Shown here in pieces: positions 1-8,329 of a stretch of DNA of 19,849 nt. Position numbers and translations under genes: made by a program. This DNA is from JALHNF01 sp039809305 (GTDB lineage Bacteria > Patescibacteriota > Minisyncoccia > Phycocordibacterales > UBA5272). Under the pieces are notes generated by a model. It searched no databases. It worked only from the letters and a program-made list of their open reading frames with translations, and had not been told where the DNA came from. The stretch spans positions 1 to 19,849 of the forward strand of contig JBDHUT010000004.1 of the NCBI GenBank assembly GCA_039809305.1, in the 5' to 3' direction. Each line of letters begins with the position of its first letter. The stretch's first letter is position 1.

Positions 1-704
1 GAATATTCTTTAGTCTCGTTTTCTGACGGAACACCACCTTCGTGCTCGAGTTTTAGGTCACCTGTGTGAACAATGTTTCCAAGTGGGGTCTCGAGAATAA
101 GGCCCATTGAGTCGGGGATAGTGTGTGTTACTGAAAAGAAGTTGAGGGTGCGGTCACCAAGTGAAATGGTTTGATTTTTTTCTACAACACGAATATCAAG
201 CGCAGGCATTTGAGGAAATTCTTCCTGTCGTTTTTTAATCATTACTGCTGTTAAAAGTCGTGTATAGATTGGTGGGTTGCCGATAAGGGGCATGATATAA
301 GGAAGTGCTCCGATGTGGTCGAGGTGTCCATGAGTAATAATCACAGCTCGAATCTTGTGTTTTCGTTCCTCAAGATATTTTGTATTAGGAAGTATATAGT
401 CTATTCCTGGAGCACTTTCGTCTTTGAAAGAGAATCCTGCATCAACAACAAAAATATCATTTTTGTATTCAATGACAGTCATGTTTCGTCCGACTTCTTC
501 TACACCACCAAGGGGGATAATGCGAACATTGTCTCCTGAATCAGGAATGTTGTTCGTTACACGATCTTTTGCAAGCATTGGTCGGTTATCTGGAGAAGAG
601 AATCTATCGCCAAACTGTTTGTGTTTGTTAGGAAAAGGACGGTTGTTAGAACGTTTGTTAAATGATCCACGGTTTTGTCCTTGGGGTTTCTGAAATGTAT
701 TCAT
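1..704 (-). CDS. rnj: Ribonuclease J (3' end beyond window)
   Basis: This is the N-terminal 234 residues of a metallo-beta-lactamase/beta-CASP ribonuclease, which processes and degrades RNA in the cytoplasm in bacteria lacking RNase E. Residues 1-58 form a basic, Asn/Arg-rich, low-complexity extension. The RNase J opening follows (IIPLGGVEEVGRN, 62-74), then the zinc-binding HGHLDH (125-130), then SVTHTIPDS (191-199, His194) and HTGDLK (213-218). The beta-CASP and C-terminal domains lie left of the window. The ATG at 702-704 begins 9 bp after the stop of the solute-binding protein gene, so it is probably the last visible gene of the secG operon. No clear SD precedes it. The family is certain; J1 and J2 subtypes cannot be separated here. 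Confidence 0.93.
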   Translation of the reverse strand, partial: MNTFQKPQGQNRGSFNKRSNNRPFPNKHKQFGDRFSSPDNRPMLAKDRVTNNIPDSGDNVRIIPLGGVEEVGRNMTVIEYKNDIFVVDAGFSFKDESAPGIDYILPNTKYLEERKHKIRAVIITHGHLDHIGALPYIMPLIGNPPIYTRLLTAVMIKKRQEEFPQMPALDIRVVEKNQTISLGDRTLNFFSVTHTIPDSMGLILETPLGNIVHTGDLKLEHEGGVPSENETKEY

Positions 705-713
705 ATGTTTTAT

Positions 714-2435
714 TTACAGTGAATAAATAAATGATTCAATTTGTTTTAAGTAGGGAATTTTTAGTAGGGCAGGCCATACACGTTCCGTGTCTTTGTACCA
801 TGTATGTACTGTGCGAAATCTGTCTTCAGCGTCTTGCACCTCTTGTATATCAATACCGTATATATTTTTTTCGGTGATGTATACAAAATCTGGACTAAAA
901 AGAAAAATTGCCGGTATGTCAGATTTTATTTGGGTGAGCACTGCTTCCACATCTGCACTTGTTGCTACGCCATTTTTGATTGATTCTAAAATGGTATCAA
1001 CACGTTTATTAACATATTGAGAAACATTAAGGCCGGGATGGGTTCTCCCTGATGAGTGCCAATATGTATATAGGTCTGCGTCCTCGTCAACCACTATACC
1101 ATATAAAAGAATATCAAACGAGCGGTCAGCTACGAGTATATCTCGGAGGTCTCCCAGACTATAAATATCAATAGTTATATCAATCCCTAGATTTGTCCAT
1201 GAGTTTTTTACAAACTCACCAATAGTCTTGAGTTCAGGGATATCAATGGTTGCAATAGTGAGCTTCAAAGGTTCTCCATTTTTTTCTAAAATTCCAGATT
1301 CATTTTTGACCCAGCCAGCATCAGTAAACTTTTTCTGAAGTACTTCTATTGATTCTTGTACTGGTAAATTTTTTTCTCTGTACGCAAGTGGTGCAGCTGA
1401 AACGATGGGGGTACCGAAGCCATAAAATGTTTCGTAGGTGATGAGCGCACGGTCGAGTGAACTGTTCAAGATATTGCGAATTTCTCTATCTTGCAGCGCC
1501 TTAACTTTATTTTGATTTAAAAAGAGTCCAAATGCTCGTGGAAGAGGGGAGCGACGTGCTTCAAGATCACCTCCTTCAATAAATATATGTGCATATTCTG
1601 CAGACAAGCTGCTCGCACTGGTAATCTGCCCTTTTTTGAGTGCATTTGCCACTGCTTCTTCAGTATCAAAAACTTGTATTGAAATTGAGTCTAAAAATGG
1701 TGTACCGAGCGCAAATTTCTCATTACGCTCTAATATGTAAGCTACAGGGACACCATTTTTTCTTGTTATTTGGTCTAATCTTATTTTAAATGGTCCAGAT
1801 CCAATGGGTTCAGTGTTGTAAGAGAGAACACTGAATGCTTCAGCGGGATTGTCTTCAAATAAATGTTTTGGAAGTATTCCGATTGAGGTATTTTTAAGAA
1901 AGTCTGAAAAAGGTTTCTTTAAAACAAATTGAATAGTTTTACTATCAACAACTTTAACCTCAACACCTTCCCATTCTATACGGTGAGGACTACGTACGTT
2001 CGGATCCTGTATTTTTTCAATAGTGTATGCAACATCTTGTGCTGTGACAGGTGTGTCGTCATGGAAAACAACATCGTCTTTTAAAGTAAAAGTATATGTA
2101 AGTCCGTCATTTGAAAGCGTATATTCTTTTGCGAGGTCATTTATTACAGTACCGTTATTTCCTTCACGTGTTAGTCCTGAGAAGATCAGGGCGGTGATGT
2201 CTTTGTCTGTTTGTGATACCGCAAGTACAGGGTTGATCGCGTACGGAGAGCCAATTACCCCCTCTCGAATAGTTCCCTCAGGAAGTGGTTTTTCAACCAA
2301 AAATTTTGCATTCAAAAGCATGATTCCAATAACAATAAAAGCGATACTAACCACACCCAAGGAAAGAAACAGTGCTACTTGTTTTTTTGAGTAACTTTGA
2401 AGGGCAACAATATATTTGGCAAAAAGCCTATCCAT
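714..2435 (-). CDS. Membrane-anchored family 5 extracellular solute-binding protein (peptide/OppA-like)
   Basis: The product is 573 residues and resembles SBP_bac_5 proteins, the binding component of oligopeptide or nickel ABC importers. There is one hydrophobic helix at about 20-42 with no lipobox cysteine, so it is predicted to stay membrane-anchored with the binding domain outside. The hallmark region reads SNDGLTYTFTLKDDVVFHDD, followed by VTAQDVAYTIEKI, and later GSGPFKI. Length is normal for the family. It starts 8 bp after secG and is followed 9 bp later by RNase J, which indicates one transcript. No permease or ATPase genes are visible nearby, so it either works with a distant transporter or acts as a stand-alone surface protein. 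The peptide substrate is inferred from the family only. Confidence 0.85.
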   Translation of the reverse strand: MDRLFAKYIVALQSYSKKQVALFLSLGVVSIAFIVIGIMLLNAKFLVEKPLPEGTIREGVIGSPYAINPVLAVSQTDKDITALIFSGLTREGNNGTVINDLAKEYTLSNDGLTYTFTLKDDVVFHDDTPVTAQDVAYTIEKIQDPNVRSPHRIEWEGVEVKVVDSKTIQFVLKKPFSDFLKNTSIGILPKHLFEDNPAEAFSVLSYNTEPIGSGPFKIRLDQITRKNGVPVAYILERNEKFALGTPFLDSISIQVFDTEEAVANALKKGQITSASSLSAEYAHIFIEGGDLEARRSPLPRAFGLFLNQNKVKALQDREIRNILNSSLDRALITYETFYGFGTPIVSAAPLAYREKNLPVQESIEVLQKKFTDAGWVKNESGILEKNGEPLKLTIATIDIPELKTIGEFVKNSWTNLGIDITIDIYSLGDLRDILVADRSFDILLYGIVVDEDADLYTYWHSSGRTHPGLNVSQYVNKRVDTILESIKNGVATSADVEAVLTQIKSDIPAIFLFSPDFVYITEKNIYGIDIQEVQDAEDRFRTVHTWYKDTERVWPALLKIPYLKQIESFIYSL

Positions 2436-2443
2436 GACTTGGT

Positions 2444-2659
2444 TTAGAAGAGAAGAACCGCAAGGCTTGCTGCAATATATCCAAGCGACACAAGAATAGT
2501 GAGCTGATAGATTGTCTTCTCAAGTCCTCGTTTTACGTGTGATGAAGAGGACTCCCCACCACTTAATGCGCCAGAGTCTGTCACTGGGCGTTGAAGAAGA
2601 ATAAGGCCAATCAAAAGTACAGAAAGTACTAATTGGATAATAGGAAGTGCATTTACCAT
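2444..2659 (-). CDS. secG: Preprotein translocase subunit SecG
   Basis: The product is 71 residues, the usual SecG size, with two membrane helices (about 4-22 and 51-70) joined by a polar Gly/Ser-rich loop. The conserved segment LIGLILLQRP is followed by a loop containing GALSGGESSS, matching the SecG signature. SecG assists SecYE in protein export across the inner membrane. It is the first gene of a minus-strand operon with the solute-binding protein and RNase J. A well-placed promoter lies only 9 nt upstream of the ATG and there is no SD, so the mRNA may be leaderless or nearly so. Confidence 0.9.
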   Translation of the reverse strand: MVNALPIIQLVLSVLLIGLILLQRPVTDSGALSGGESSSSHVKRGLEKTIYQLTILVSLGYIAASLAVLLF

Positions 2660-2668
2660 AATCTACAT

Positions 2669-2697
2669 ACTATAGCGCGGGTAGGGAATGAGGGCAA
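2669..2697 (-). promoter_or_regulatory. Promoter of the secG operon
   Basis: On the minus strand, TTGCCC (2692-2697) and TATAGT (2669-2674) are separated by exactly 17 bp. The -10 box ends 9 nt before the secG ATG, so transcription would begin within a few bases of the start codon. The -35 box abuts the -35 box of the divergent promoter at 2698. Confidence 0.6.
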
Positions 2698-2726
2698 TTG
2701 ACAAAAATATATATTTGTGTAATAAT
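2698..2726 (+). promoter_or_regulatory. Promoter of the lone cassette-like gene at 2767
   Basis: A perfect TTGACA (2698-2703) is followed after 17 bp by AATAAT (2721-2726), or after 16 bp by TAATAA. It drives a leader of about 35 nt with an SD (GGAG, 2756-2759) 7 nt before the ATG at 2767. The long leader with SD contrasts with the secG promoter directly opposite. Confidence 0.6.
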
Positions 2727-2766
2727 AAACTTTAAGCAATCCTGCTTGATTTTCGGAGTCATTTGT

Positions 2767-3201
2767 ATGAATGACAACAATGTTGTTCCGGTTGAGATCG
2801 CTTCGGCGATCAAACCAAAGCACATTTATTTGGCTGAGTTCGGTCCGGCGCTGATGGGGACTCTGGGAAACTACGAGCTCGAGCAGTTCGCTGCTCAGTT
2901 CGTACGGTATAGCCAGCAGGTTGGCTGCTGGGTGGGATTCTCATTCCACGAGCAGGCCGAAGCCACAAGTCCGTATGGCCGGATGGTGGACAAGGATCTT
3001 CTGTCCGAAACTGAGACCGGCGATGGTTGCTGGTTGTATCATCTCACGTCGCTTGCTATCAGTCAGATCTATCTGGTCCAGAGTGAGGCAGCTATTGCAT
3101 CGCTGCCCCGGCGGACACGGGAGGATTCTTTCCTTAGTGGCCTCAAGCGGCATCTTTGGGAGAGATGCTTGCATCGGCGTCACCGAGCGCTTGATCCGTA
3201 A
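2767..3201 (+). CDS. Unknown 144-residue protein, GC-richer than its neighbours
   Basis: I do not recognise a family. The product is soluble-looking, with a middle part rich in aromatic residues and cysteine (YELEQFAAQFVRYSQQVGCW, residues about 40-59) and a basic tail rich in Arg and His. There is no signal peptide or membrane helix. The ATG at 2767 is chosen over upstream in-frame starts because GGAG lies 7 nt before it and because the upstream part overlaps the promoter. The coding sequence is visibly richer in G+C than secG and the peroxiredoxin on either side. It has a private promoter and a strong terminator, so it forms a self-contained unit dropped between two native genes. It resembles in style the cassette genes downstream of tRNA-Asn. 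Confidence 0.7.
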   Translation: MNDNNVVPVEIASAIKPKHIYLAEFGPALMGTLGNYELEQFAAQFVRYSQQVGCWVGFSFHEQAEATSPYGRMVDKDLLSETETGDGCWLYHLTSLAISQIYLVQSEAAIASLPRRTREDSFLSGLKRHLWERCLHRRHRALDP

Positions 3202-3240
3202 CCCCGCCGAAACGAGAAACCTCGTCTCGGCGGGGTTTTT
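3202..3240 (+). terminator. Strong intrinsic terminator after the 2767 gene
   Basis: The left arm CCCCGCCGA (3202-3210) plus ACGAG pairs with CTCGT plus TCGGCGGGG (to 3235) around an AAAC loop, with one A.C mismatch. A run of at least five T follows. It begins directly after the stop codon. Confidence 0.9.
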
Positions 3241-3260
3241 CTTTTGTCTCATTTGTGCGC

Positions 3261-3266
3261 TACACT
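3261..3266 (+). promoter_or_regulatory. Possible -10 box for the peroxiredoxin gene
   Basis: TACACT lies 8 nt before the ATG at 3275, the same geometry as several other AT-rich genes here. No convincing -35 box is seen. A new promoter is expected because a strong terminator ends at 3240. Confidence 0.35.
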
Positions 3267-3274
3267 TTTACTAT

Positions 3275-3748
3275 ATGAATCTTGCACAGATGGGTAAAAA
3301 GGCTCCAAGTTTTTCTTTACCTGATCAGAACAGGAAAAAGCACAAACTCTCTGAATATGTAGGGAAGTGGGTGTTGCTTTATTTTTATCCGAAAGATGAT
3401 ACTCCAGGATGCACCAAGGAAGCGTGTATGTTGCGTGATAATTTTCCGAGCTTTAAAAAACTTGGAATTACAGTGTTCGGTGTGAGTGCTGATAATGAAA
3501 AAAGCCATAAGAAGTTTGAGGAGAAATACCAACTCCCATTCACTTTGCTTTCTGATGTAGACCATACGGTTGCTGAAAAGTATGGTGCGTGGGGACTAAA
3601 AAAGTTTATGGGTCGTGAGTACGAGGGTATGCATAGAGTTTCTTTTCTTATTAATGGAGAAGGTAAAATCGCCAAAGTGTATGAAAAGGTCCGCCCTGAA
3701 GTGCATGCGGAGGAGGTGCTTGGAGATTTGAAGGAATTAATGAAATAA
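3275..3748 (+). CDS. bcp: Thioredoxin-dependent peroxiredoxin, Bcp/PrxQ type
   Basis: The product is 157 residues, typical for the AhpC/TSA Bcp subfamily. It reduces peroxides and organic hydroperoxides in the cytoplasm, using a thioredoxin-like donor. The active site reads YPKDDTPGCTKEACMLRD. The peroxidatic cysteine is C46, and the resolving cysteine C51 lies five residues later, the PrxQ arrangement. The start GKKAPSFSLPDQN matches the family N-terminus, which supports the ATG at 3275. An upstream in-frame extension through the previous gene and its terminator is not credible. It is followed 9 bp later by the holin-like gene and then the suf genes, so oxidative defence and Fe-S assembly may be co-expressed. 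Confidence 0.92.
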   Translation: MNLAQMGKKAPSFSLPDQNRKKHKLSEYVGKWVLLYFYPKDDTPGCTKEACMLRDNFPSFKKLGITVFGVSADNEKSHKKFEEKYQLPFTLLSDVDHTVAEKYGAWGLKKFMGREYEGMHRVSFLINGEGKIAKVYEKVRPEVHAEEVLGDLKELMK

Positions 3749-3757
3749 TTACTCTAT

Positions 3758-4093
3758 ATGAAAATACTTTTACGGCTTTTGGTGGGGGCGGCTGCACTTC
3801 TTCTAATCGCATACTTTTTACCAGAATCAATGCAAATTGCTGGTGTGAAAGCGGCTGCTATTACTGCTCTTCTTATTGGAATTACTAATGTGACTATTCG
3901 TCCTATTTTACTTTTACTCTCACTTCCACTCACACTTATTACGTTTGGGTTGTTTACTATTGTTATAGATGCACTACTTCTCATCTTTATTGATAAGCTC
4001 GTTATTGGATTCACAGTTGCTGGCTTTGGCTGGGCACTTATCGTAGCGGTACTTCTTGCGGCTATCAAATATATTGCAAATAAATTTATCTAA
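3758..4093 (+). CDS. Phage holin family 4 / YvlD-like small membrane protein
   Basis: The product is 111 residues with about four hydrophobic helices and almost no soluble part. The central NVTIRPILLLLSLPLTLITF, followed by GLFTIVIDALLL and a Gly/Phe-rich last helix, fits the Phage_holin_4_2/YvlD family. That family is widespread in bacterial chromosomes and is not evidence of a prophage. Its function is unknown. It sits 9 bp after the peroxiredoxin stop and 2 bp before the sufB GTG start, so it is probably carried in the same transcript. Confidence 0.8.
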   Translation: MKILLRLLVGAAALLLIAYFLPESMQIAGVKAAAITALLIGITNVTIRPILLLLSLPLTLITFGLFTIVIDALLLIFIDKLVIGFTVAGFGWALIVAVLLAAIKYIANKFI

Positions 4094-4095
4094 AC

Positions 4096-5424
4096 GTGAT
4101 ATCGACTCTCACTGAAGAAATTGTCCGAAATATTTCGAAGCAAAAAAATGAGCCAGAATGGATGCTTGAAAAAAGACTTCAAGCATTTTCGCTCTGGCAA
4201 AATGCACAACTTCCAGAATGGGGTCCATATCTACAGGAATTAGATCTAAATAAAATTACGTACTATATAGAACCTGGTGTCGAAGAAAAAAAAGATTGGA
4301 AGGAGTTACCAAAGGAAATTACGAATACGTTTGAAAAACTAGGTATTCCAAAAGCGGAGCGTGAATTTTTAGGTGGGGTGGGAGCGCAGTATGACTCAGG
4401 GGTGGTGTATCACCGTATTCAAGATTCTTTAAAAGCACAAGGGGTTATTTTTGAAAATATGGATGTAGCAGTGCAAAAGTATCCAGAGCTTGTACGAGAA
4501 TATTTTATGAGTCTCTGCATAAAACCTGATGAGCATACATTCATGAAATTACATGCAGCTGTGTGGAGCGGTGGAACATTTATCTATGTACCAAAAGGGG
4601 TTCAAGTAACAATGCCTCTTCAAGCATATTTTAGAATGAATGCACCAAGTTCAGGGCAGTTTGAGCATACACTTATTATTGTGGATGAGGATGCAAGTGT
4701 GGAATACATTGAAGGATGTTCTGCTCCAAAATATACATTCTCATCGCTTCATGCTGGGTGTGTGGAACTTATTGTAAAAAAAGACGCAACACTTAAGTAC
4801 ACGAGTATTGAAAATTGGTCCAAAAATACCTTTAATTTAAATACAAAAAAAGCAATTGTCGCCGAACGAGGAAACATTATTTGGTGTAATGGTAATATTG
4901 GATCACATACAACGATGTTGTATCCAACATCAGTACTTATAGGCGAGGGTGCGTATTCAGAAAGTTTGGGAGTTACGGTTGCGAGCGCTAATCAAGTTCA
5001 AGATACAGGAACAAAAGTAATCCATGTGGCAAAAAATACTCGTTCAATCACTCGGTCAAAATCTATTGCAAAAGATGGGGGAGTTTCGCGGTATAGAGGG
5101 TTTGTACAGTTTGCAAAAGGGGCAGACAATTGTCATGCGTCGGTCGTGTGTGACGGATTGCTTCTCGATAGTCAGTCTTCCATGGAAGCAATTCCATGTG
5201 TGAAGCGAGGTAATGAAAGTTGTGAGTTAGCACATGAGGCAAGTGTCGGAAGTGTGAGTGATGAAATGATGTGGTATTTTGCAATGCGCGGATTCAAAGA
5301 AAATGATGCGAGACGTGCTTTGGTAAAAGGATTTATGCGTCCCTTGGTACAAGCTTTGCAGCTCGAGTATGCGCTAGAGCTGAATCGTCTTATTGAGCTT
5401 GAGTTTGAAGAAAAACAGGTATGA
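4096..5424 (+). CDS. sufB: Fe-S cluster assembly scaffold protein SufB
   Basis: The product is 442 residues, somewhat shorter than the roughly 470-495 of well-known SufB proteins. SufB, with SufC and SufD, forms the SufBC2D scaffold on which Fe-S clusters are built in the cytoplasm. Recognisable blocks are GVGAQYDSGVVYH, DEHTFMKLHAAVWSGGTFIY, VPKGVQVTMPLQAYFRMN, the core beta-helix with EGCSAP, and a C-terminal segment with SVGSVSDEMMWYFAMRG. The start is GTG at 4096, two bases after the previous stop. The stop overlaps the sufD start (ATGA). It is the first gene of a sufBDSUCT cluster. Identification is firm. Confidence 0.95.
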   Translation: MISTLTEEIVRNISKQKNEPEWMLEKRLQAFSLWQNAQLPEWGPYLQELDLNKITYYIEPGVEEKKDWKELPKEITNTFEKLGIPKAEREFLGGVGAQYDSGVVYHRIQDSLKAQGVIFENMDVAVQKYPELVREYFMSLCIKPDEHTFMKLHAAVWSGGTFIYVPKGVQVTMPLQAYFRMNAPSSGQFEHTLIIVDEDASVEYIEGCSAPKYTFSSLHAGCVELIVKKDATLKYTSIENWSKNTFNLNTKKAIVAERGNIIWCNGNIGSHTTMLYPTSVLIGEGAYSESLGVTVASANQVQDTGTKVIHVAKNTRSITRSKSIAKDGGVSRYRGFVQFAKGADNCHASVVCDGLLLDSQSSMEAIPCVKRGNESCELAHEASVGSVSDEMMWYFAMRGFKENDARRALVKGFMRPLVQALQLEYALELNRLIELEFEEKQV

Positions 5425-5999
5425 TAGATTATTTTACAAACTATGTTTCCGGGGAGGTGTATGTATATGGACTTAAATGTTCATCTCCGTCATTTAAAGT
5501 TGATGAACGTCAAGTGGTTTTTGTTACAGAAGGAGAACAAAAAAAGATTCAAATTATACACGACACATATTCAAGAAAATTTTTACAAATACGTATCGCC
5601 GCTCAAGCAAAAGTTGAAGTAGAAATAGTTTTAATTGCAAAAGAAGAGTGTGTTCTTGATTCATATATTGAAATTTTACACGTTGGTGATGCAGCAAAAT
5701 CAACTCTTGTAGTGCGAGGATATACAGAAGGGAATGGGAGAATTATTTCTCGTATTCGTACCCATGTGCCACATGAAGTTTTTCATGTTCAAGCGACACA
5801 AAGTGTACAATTGTATCAATTTGGACCTGAGGGGATTGTTGATTGTATTCCGATATTAGAAATTCAAAATAAAACAACTATTTCTTCTCATGCGGTGCGT
5901 CTAGAAAAAATTAGTGAGAATGAATATTGGCAGGCAGTGCGGAATGGTATTTCAGAGTCTTTATATCAAGAATTAAAGAAAGAGAGTCTGGGTAGATAA
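5421..5999 (+). CDS. sufD: Minimal SufD-like scaffold protein
   Basis: The product is only 192 residues, under half of a typical SufD of about 420. What remains matches the C-terminal part of the SufB/SufD core: QSVQLYQFGPEGIVDCIPIL, EIQNKTTISSHAVRLEKI and ENEYWQAVRNGIS. The SHAV histidine (about residue 159) aligns with the conserved histidine implicated at the SufB-SufD interface. The N-terminal helical domain is missing and the beta-helix is shortened. There is no frameshift, and the reading frame overlaps sufB by 4 bp, so this looks like a natural compact form rather than a fragment. It presumably pairs with SufB in a reduced SufBCD complex; that is inference from position and residual similarity. 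Confidence 0.78.
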   Translation: MIDYFTNYVSGEVYVYGLKCSSPSFKVDERQVVFVTEGEQKKIQIIHDTYSRKFLQIRIAAQAKVEVEIVLIAKEECVLDSYIEILHVGDAAKSTLVVRGYTEGNGRIISRIRTHVPHEVFHVQATQSVQLYQFGPEGIVDCIPILEIQNKTTISSHAVRLEKISENEYWQAVRNGISESLYQELKKESLGR

Positions 6000-6010
6000 T
6001 TTCTAGTTGC

Positions 6011-6037
6011 TTGCAAAGAAATCTTATATTATATAGT
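6011..6037 (+). promoter_or_regulatory. Weak candidate promoter before sufS
   Basis: TTGCAA (6011-6016) and TATAGT (6032-6037) have a short 15-bp spacer. TATAGT ends 8 nt before the GTG start at 6046. The 46-bp gap after sufD is the largest between genes of the suf cluster, which makes an internal promoter plausible. Confidence 0.35.
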
Positions 6038-6045
6038 CTGAAAGA

Positions 6046-7239
6046 GTGTTTTTACCATCTGATTTTCCTGGTATTAAACCAGGGTACGCATATCTTGATT
6101 CTGCCTCAACCTCTCTTACTCCAAGTGTGGTTCTTGATGCAATGGATACATATTACAAAGAGTATCGGGCATCAACACATAGAGGAATGTACGACTCTGC
6201 GGTTCGCGCAACAAAGAGTTTTGAAGAGGTCCGGAAAAAAGTTGCAAATTTTATAGATGCACAAGAATCGGAAATTATTTTTACAAGTGGGTCTACATCT
6301 GCAGCGCAGCTTCTTATTGCAACTCTTGAACATAATCTTGATTTACAAGAAGAGGATGAAATACTTGTGACAGAGCTCGATCATCATGCAACTTTGGTAC
6401 CACTACAACAACTCGCAAAACGTAAAAAAATGATTTTGAAGGTAGTGCCAGTCAATAATGATTTACAGATCGAAGAATCTGTTTTTAAAAATTTTTTAAA
6501 TGAAAAAACAAAAGTTGTTTCATTAATCCACGGGAGTAATGTTGTTGGGACGATTTTGAATGTAGGTGAATTGATTAAAATCGCTCGAGAAAAGACAAAC
6601 GCTTTTATTATTGTTGACGCCGCTCAAACAGTGGGGCACATACCTGTTTCATTCAGCAATTTTGATGCGGACGCACTTTTCTTTAGTGGACATAAAATGT
6701 GTGGGCCCACAGGAGTTGGTGCTCTTATTTTGGCGGAAAAGTGGGTGAGGACTTTTGTGCCTCCATATGGGGGCGGTGGAACGGTGCACAGTGTTTCAAG
6801 GGAAAAAACAATATTTTTAGAAAACACAAAAAAATTTGAAGCAGGGACGCCTCCTATTGCAGAGGTTATAGGTCTGGGTGTTGCAATAGATTACATTCAA
6901 AAAAATACACTACCTGAAATAACTGAGTATACTCAAGAAATTTTTCAATACTTAATCGAATCTTTATCTAAGATACCTTTTGTACATATATATAGTGCAC
7001 AGAAAAACGTAGGTGTACTTTCTTTTGTGATACCTGGAGTACACCCACATGATGTCGCGCATATTTTAGGGGAAGAAAAAGTTGCCGTTCGGTCGGGATT
7101 TCAGTGTGCGGAACTTGTGTCAAGGAAAATATCTGAAAATGGGGTAGTGCGAGTGAGTGTGTATGGCTACACTATAAAAGAAGATATCGATGCTCTTGTG
7201 CGGGCCTTGCAAATAGTAGGTGAAACCTTTTCATTATGA
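6046..7239 (+). CDS. sufS: Cysteine desulfurase SufS
   Basis: The product is 397 residues, normal for class V aminotransferase-fold group II desulfurases. SufS removes sulfur from cysteine with PLP and passes it to SufU as persulfide. Visible landmarks are AYLDSASTSLTP at the N-terminus, TSGSTSAAQLL (80-90), the DHH at 112-114, IIVDAAQTVGHIP (188-200, PLP-ring Asp191), the Schiff-base lysine K217 in FFSGHKMCGPTGVGAL, and the catalytic cysteine C354 in RSGFQCAEL. The family usually has RxGHHC at the last site; here the residue before Cys is Gln. The GTG start at 6046 gives the expected N-terminus. The stop overlaps the sufU start by 4 bp. Confidence 0.94.
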   Translation: MFLPSDFPGIKPGYAYLDSASTSLTPSVVLDAMDTYYKEYRASTHRGMYDSAVRATKSFEEVRKKVANFIDAQESEIIFTSGSTSAAQLLIATLEHNLDLQEEDEILVTELDHHATLVPLQQLAKRKKMILKVVPVNNDLQIEESVFKNFLNEKTKVVSLIHGSNVVGTILNVGELIKIAREKTNAFIIVDAAQTVGHIPVSFSNFDADALFFSGHKMCGPTGVGALILAEKWVRTFVPPYGGGGTVHSVSREKTIFLENTKKFEAGTPPIAEVIGLGVAIDYIQKNTLPEITEYTQEIFQYLIESLSKIPFVHIYSAQKNVGVLSFVIPGVHPHDVAHILGEEKVAVRSGFQCAELVSRKISENGVVRVSVYGYTIKEDIDALVRALQIVGETFSL

Positions 7240-7619
7240 GTCACGATGTATATTCTGAATTTTTGCTTGAGCATGCTCGTTCGCCACAAAATAACCGTGT
7301 AGTAATAAATCCGACTTGCCATGTTCATGTCTTAAATGAGGGGTGTGCAGATGACTTACAATTGGATATTTTTTTTGAAAATGGGAAAGTTGTCAACGTT
7401 GGTTTTTATGGAACCCTATGTGCTCTTTCTACGGCGTCTTCTTCTTTATTTACTGAGTACCTAAAAGGGAAAACAATAGAAGAGCTACGACTTATAACAC
7501 CAGGGTCTGTGTACAATCTCTTAGGTGTTACAATAGTTGAATCACGAACAAGGTGTGTGCTTATGTGCTATGAGGCACTACAAAAAACTTTACAAATATG
7601 CTCTCCATTACAAAAATAA
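7236..7619 (+). CDS. sufU: SufU sulfurtransferase / Fe-S assembly protein
   Basis: The product is 127 residues in the IscU/SufU fold and accepts persulfide sulfur from SufS for the SufBCD scaffold. The three conserved cysteines can be placed: C37 in GCADD, with Asp39 as the conserved C-x-D aspartate; C62 in GTLCALSTASSS; and C107 in SRTRC. The KGKTIEEL segment between the second and third matches SufU, which carries an insertion absent from IscU. An extra Cys (C28, NPTC) looks like the usual NPxC site but lacks the following Asp. The ATG overlaps the sufS stop, and the gene's end overlaps sufC by 22 bp, so expression is coupled. Confidence 0.88.
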   Translation: MSHDVYSEFLLEHARSPQNNRVVINPTCHVHVLNEGCADDLQLDIFFENGKVVNVGFYGTLCALSTASSSLFTEYLKGKTIEELRLITPGSVYNLLGVTIVESRTRCVLMCYEALQKTLQICSPLQK

Positions 7620-8320
7620 CCGTCCAGTCTACACAGAAAAAAGAACTTGTTCATATTGAGAATGTGATTGTTCTGCCTGGGACGATTTCACTTATTGTTG
7701 GGAAAAATGGTTCTGGAAAAACATCTTTTTTGCATGGACTTTTTTTACATCCAAGTGTTATTTGTGCGGAACGAGAACTTTTTATTGACGACCAGGATTT
7801 TTCAAAAGCTTCTCTTTTAGAGATGTTTACAAAAGGTATACAATATATACCACAACACCTTTTACCTCTTCCTGGTGTTTCTTTTATTTCCTTTTTACAC
7901 ATTGCATTTGAAAAGAAATTCTCTGAAAAGATTCCACTTTTTACTTTTGTTGAAAAAGTAAAAAACGTGTGTACAGAATACAATCTACCGTATTATTTAG
8001 TAGAAAAAAATGTTCACGAAAATCTTTCTGGCGGAGAAAGAAAGATGCAAGAGTTAATCCAGGTATTACTACTCAAACCAAAATATCTTTTTTTAGATGA
8101 AATAGATTCGGGACTTGATCGCGATGCAAAAATTGTTGTTGCGGGAATAATTAATAGACTTAAGGGAGAAGGGATAGGAATAATGCTTGTGAGTCACTCA
8201 TTTGAATTTGTTGAATTACTTACGGTTGATAATGTAACGTTGATCGATAACGGTTCTCTTGTGCGCACTGGAGACATGAGTTTATTTTTAGAAATCAAAA
8301 AAGACGGTTTTGTTGCTTAG
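7598..8320 (+). CDS. sufC: SufC ATPase of the SUF system
   Basis: The product is 240 residues, the right size for SufC, the ABC-type ATPase that powers SufBCD. Walker A is GKNGSGKT (35-42), the ABC signature is NLSGGERK (142-149), Walker B is LFLDEIDSGLD (164-174), and the H-loop is H200. The DEIDSGLD form is characteristic of SufC rather than transporters. The start overlaps sufU by 22 bp. Placing sufC near the end of the cluster differs from the sufC-first order of Bacillus. Confidence 0.93.
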   Translation: MLSITKITVQSTQKKELVHIENVIVLPGTISLIVGKNGSGKTSFLHGLFLHPSVICAERELFIDDQDFSKASLLEMFTKGIQYIPQHLLPLPGVSFISFLHIAFEKKFSEKIPLFTFVEKVKNVCTEYNLPYYLVEKNVHENLSGGERKMQELIQVLLLKPKYLFLDEIDSGLDRDAKIVVAGIINRLKGEGIGIMLVSHSFEFVELLTVDNVTLIDNGSLVRTGDMSLFLEIKKDGFVA

Positions 8321-8329
8321 TGAGCTTGT

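Noticed and set aside
2921..3274. Upstream extension of the peroxiredoxin frame back to 2921
   Set aside because: It runs through the out-of-frame 2767 gene and its terminator. The family N-terminus begins right after the ATG at 3275.
3758..4093. Holin-like gene as evidence of a prophage
   Set aside because: The family is common in bacterial chromosomes, and no phage structural, lysis or integration genes are adjacent.
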